A stretch of 15,648 nucleotides of DNA, from positions 1 to 15,648 of the forward strand of contig CAYHCM010000093.1 of the NCBI GenBank assembly GCA_964355045.1. The letters run 5' to 3'. The first letter of the stretch is position 1. Every line of letters begins with the position of its first letter. The position numbers and the translations under genes are program-made. The notes under the pieces are model-generated. The model searched no databases and was not told the origin of the DNA. It saw only the letters and a list, made by a program, of their open reading frames with translations. The stretch comes from JABWCE01 sp964355045 (lineage in GTDB: Bacteria; Bacteroidota; Bacteroidia; NS11-12g; UBA9320). Of the stretch, positions 15,395 to 15,648 are shown piece by piece.

Positions 15395-15648
15395 ATGTCA
15401 ATAGATACAGACGATTTATCAGACAAAACATACAAGGCAATTATGATAGAAGCCGAATGGTTTGATCATAATTTAACGTTGCAATTTGGTTTGCTATCCT
15501 ACGAATGTGAAGATGAAACCGATTTTATAAAAAAATCTAAGCAATTGATAAAAGAAATGCTAAGGTATGATTTAGGGGATATAGACGATATGTTTTTTGG
15601 TGAACCTCCGGTAAAAGAAGAATTTCATAAGGCGTTAATTAAAATTTT
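15395..15648 (+). CDS. Small protein of unknown function, cut by window end
   Basis: The open frame from ATG 15395 continues to the last base, giving 84 residues so far. It begins MSIDTDDLSDKTYKAIM, then IEAEWFDHNLTLQFGLLSY, a helical ETDFIKKSKQLIKEMLRYD stretch and DIDDMFFGEPPVKEEFHKAL. It looks like a small acidic, mostly helical cytoplasmic protein. The start follows the previous stop by four bases with no better ATG nearby, supporting a shared operon. I do not know the family. The C-terminus lies outside the window. Confidence 0.68.
   Translation, partial: MSIDTDDLSDKTYKAIMIEAEWFDHNLTLQFGLLSYECEDETDFIKKSKQLIKEMLRYDLGDIDDMFFGEPPVKEEFHKALIKI

Noticed and set aside
1..15648. CRISPR array, tRNA, rRNA, insertion sequence or transposase
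   Set aside because: No regularly spaced repeats, cloverleaf-like tRNA sequence, rRNA segment or transposase frame was seen on either strand.

Overview
The window looks like a draft scaffold from an AT-rich member of the Bacteroidota. Two proteins end in type IX secretion (T9SS) sorting domains. Genes lack Shine-Dalgarno sequences and have A-rich leaders. Possible TAnnTTTG -7 elements occur, and the repertoire includes a TonB-dependent receptor, an ECF sigma/RskA pair and DUF4331 proteins. Two runs of exactly 100 N (7485-7584 and 9262-9361) are assembly gaps, so three genes are cut. The genus cannot be fixed from this sequence.

Layout. 1-747 (+): 3' part of a cyanophycinase gene, whose start lies outside the window. 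940-3250 (+): a run of small accessory-type genes, comprising two lipoproteins of unknown function, a cupin and a small soluble protein of unknown function. 3346-4950 (+): a secreted parallel beta-helix protein with a T9SS tail, ending in an A/T-rich hairpin. 5086-7484 (+): phosphoenolpyruvate synthase, nearly complete, whose last residues fall in the first gap. From 14772 back to 7585 almost everything is on the minus strand. In transcription order it reads: DUF4331 protein without a sorting tail, DUF4331 protein with a T9SS tail, TPR lipoprotein, a clear intrinsic terminator, the second gap, a TonB-dependent receptor fragment with plug joined directly to the last barrel strands, ECF sigma factor, and RskA-type anti-sigma factor running into the first gap. 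14930-15648 (+): a 35-codon ORF resembling the tail of a type I restriction specificity subunit, followed by two tightly spaced small unknown genes, the last cut by the window end.

How the genes may work together. The minus-strand block has the makings of an envelope system. Two secreted or surface DUF4331 paralogues and a TPR lipoprotein are probably co-transcribed. A TonB receptor and a sigma/anti-sigma switch lie on the same strand. That all these genes form one regulated system is inference. The most unusual points are the internally deleted receptor, the DUF4331 pair that differs in its export signal, a long imperfect inverted repeat at 10848-10932, and the restriction-like remnant at the right edge. 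Cyanophycinase and PEP synthase are ordinary metabolic genes: cyanophycin breakdown and gluconeogenic PEP formation.
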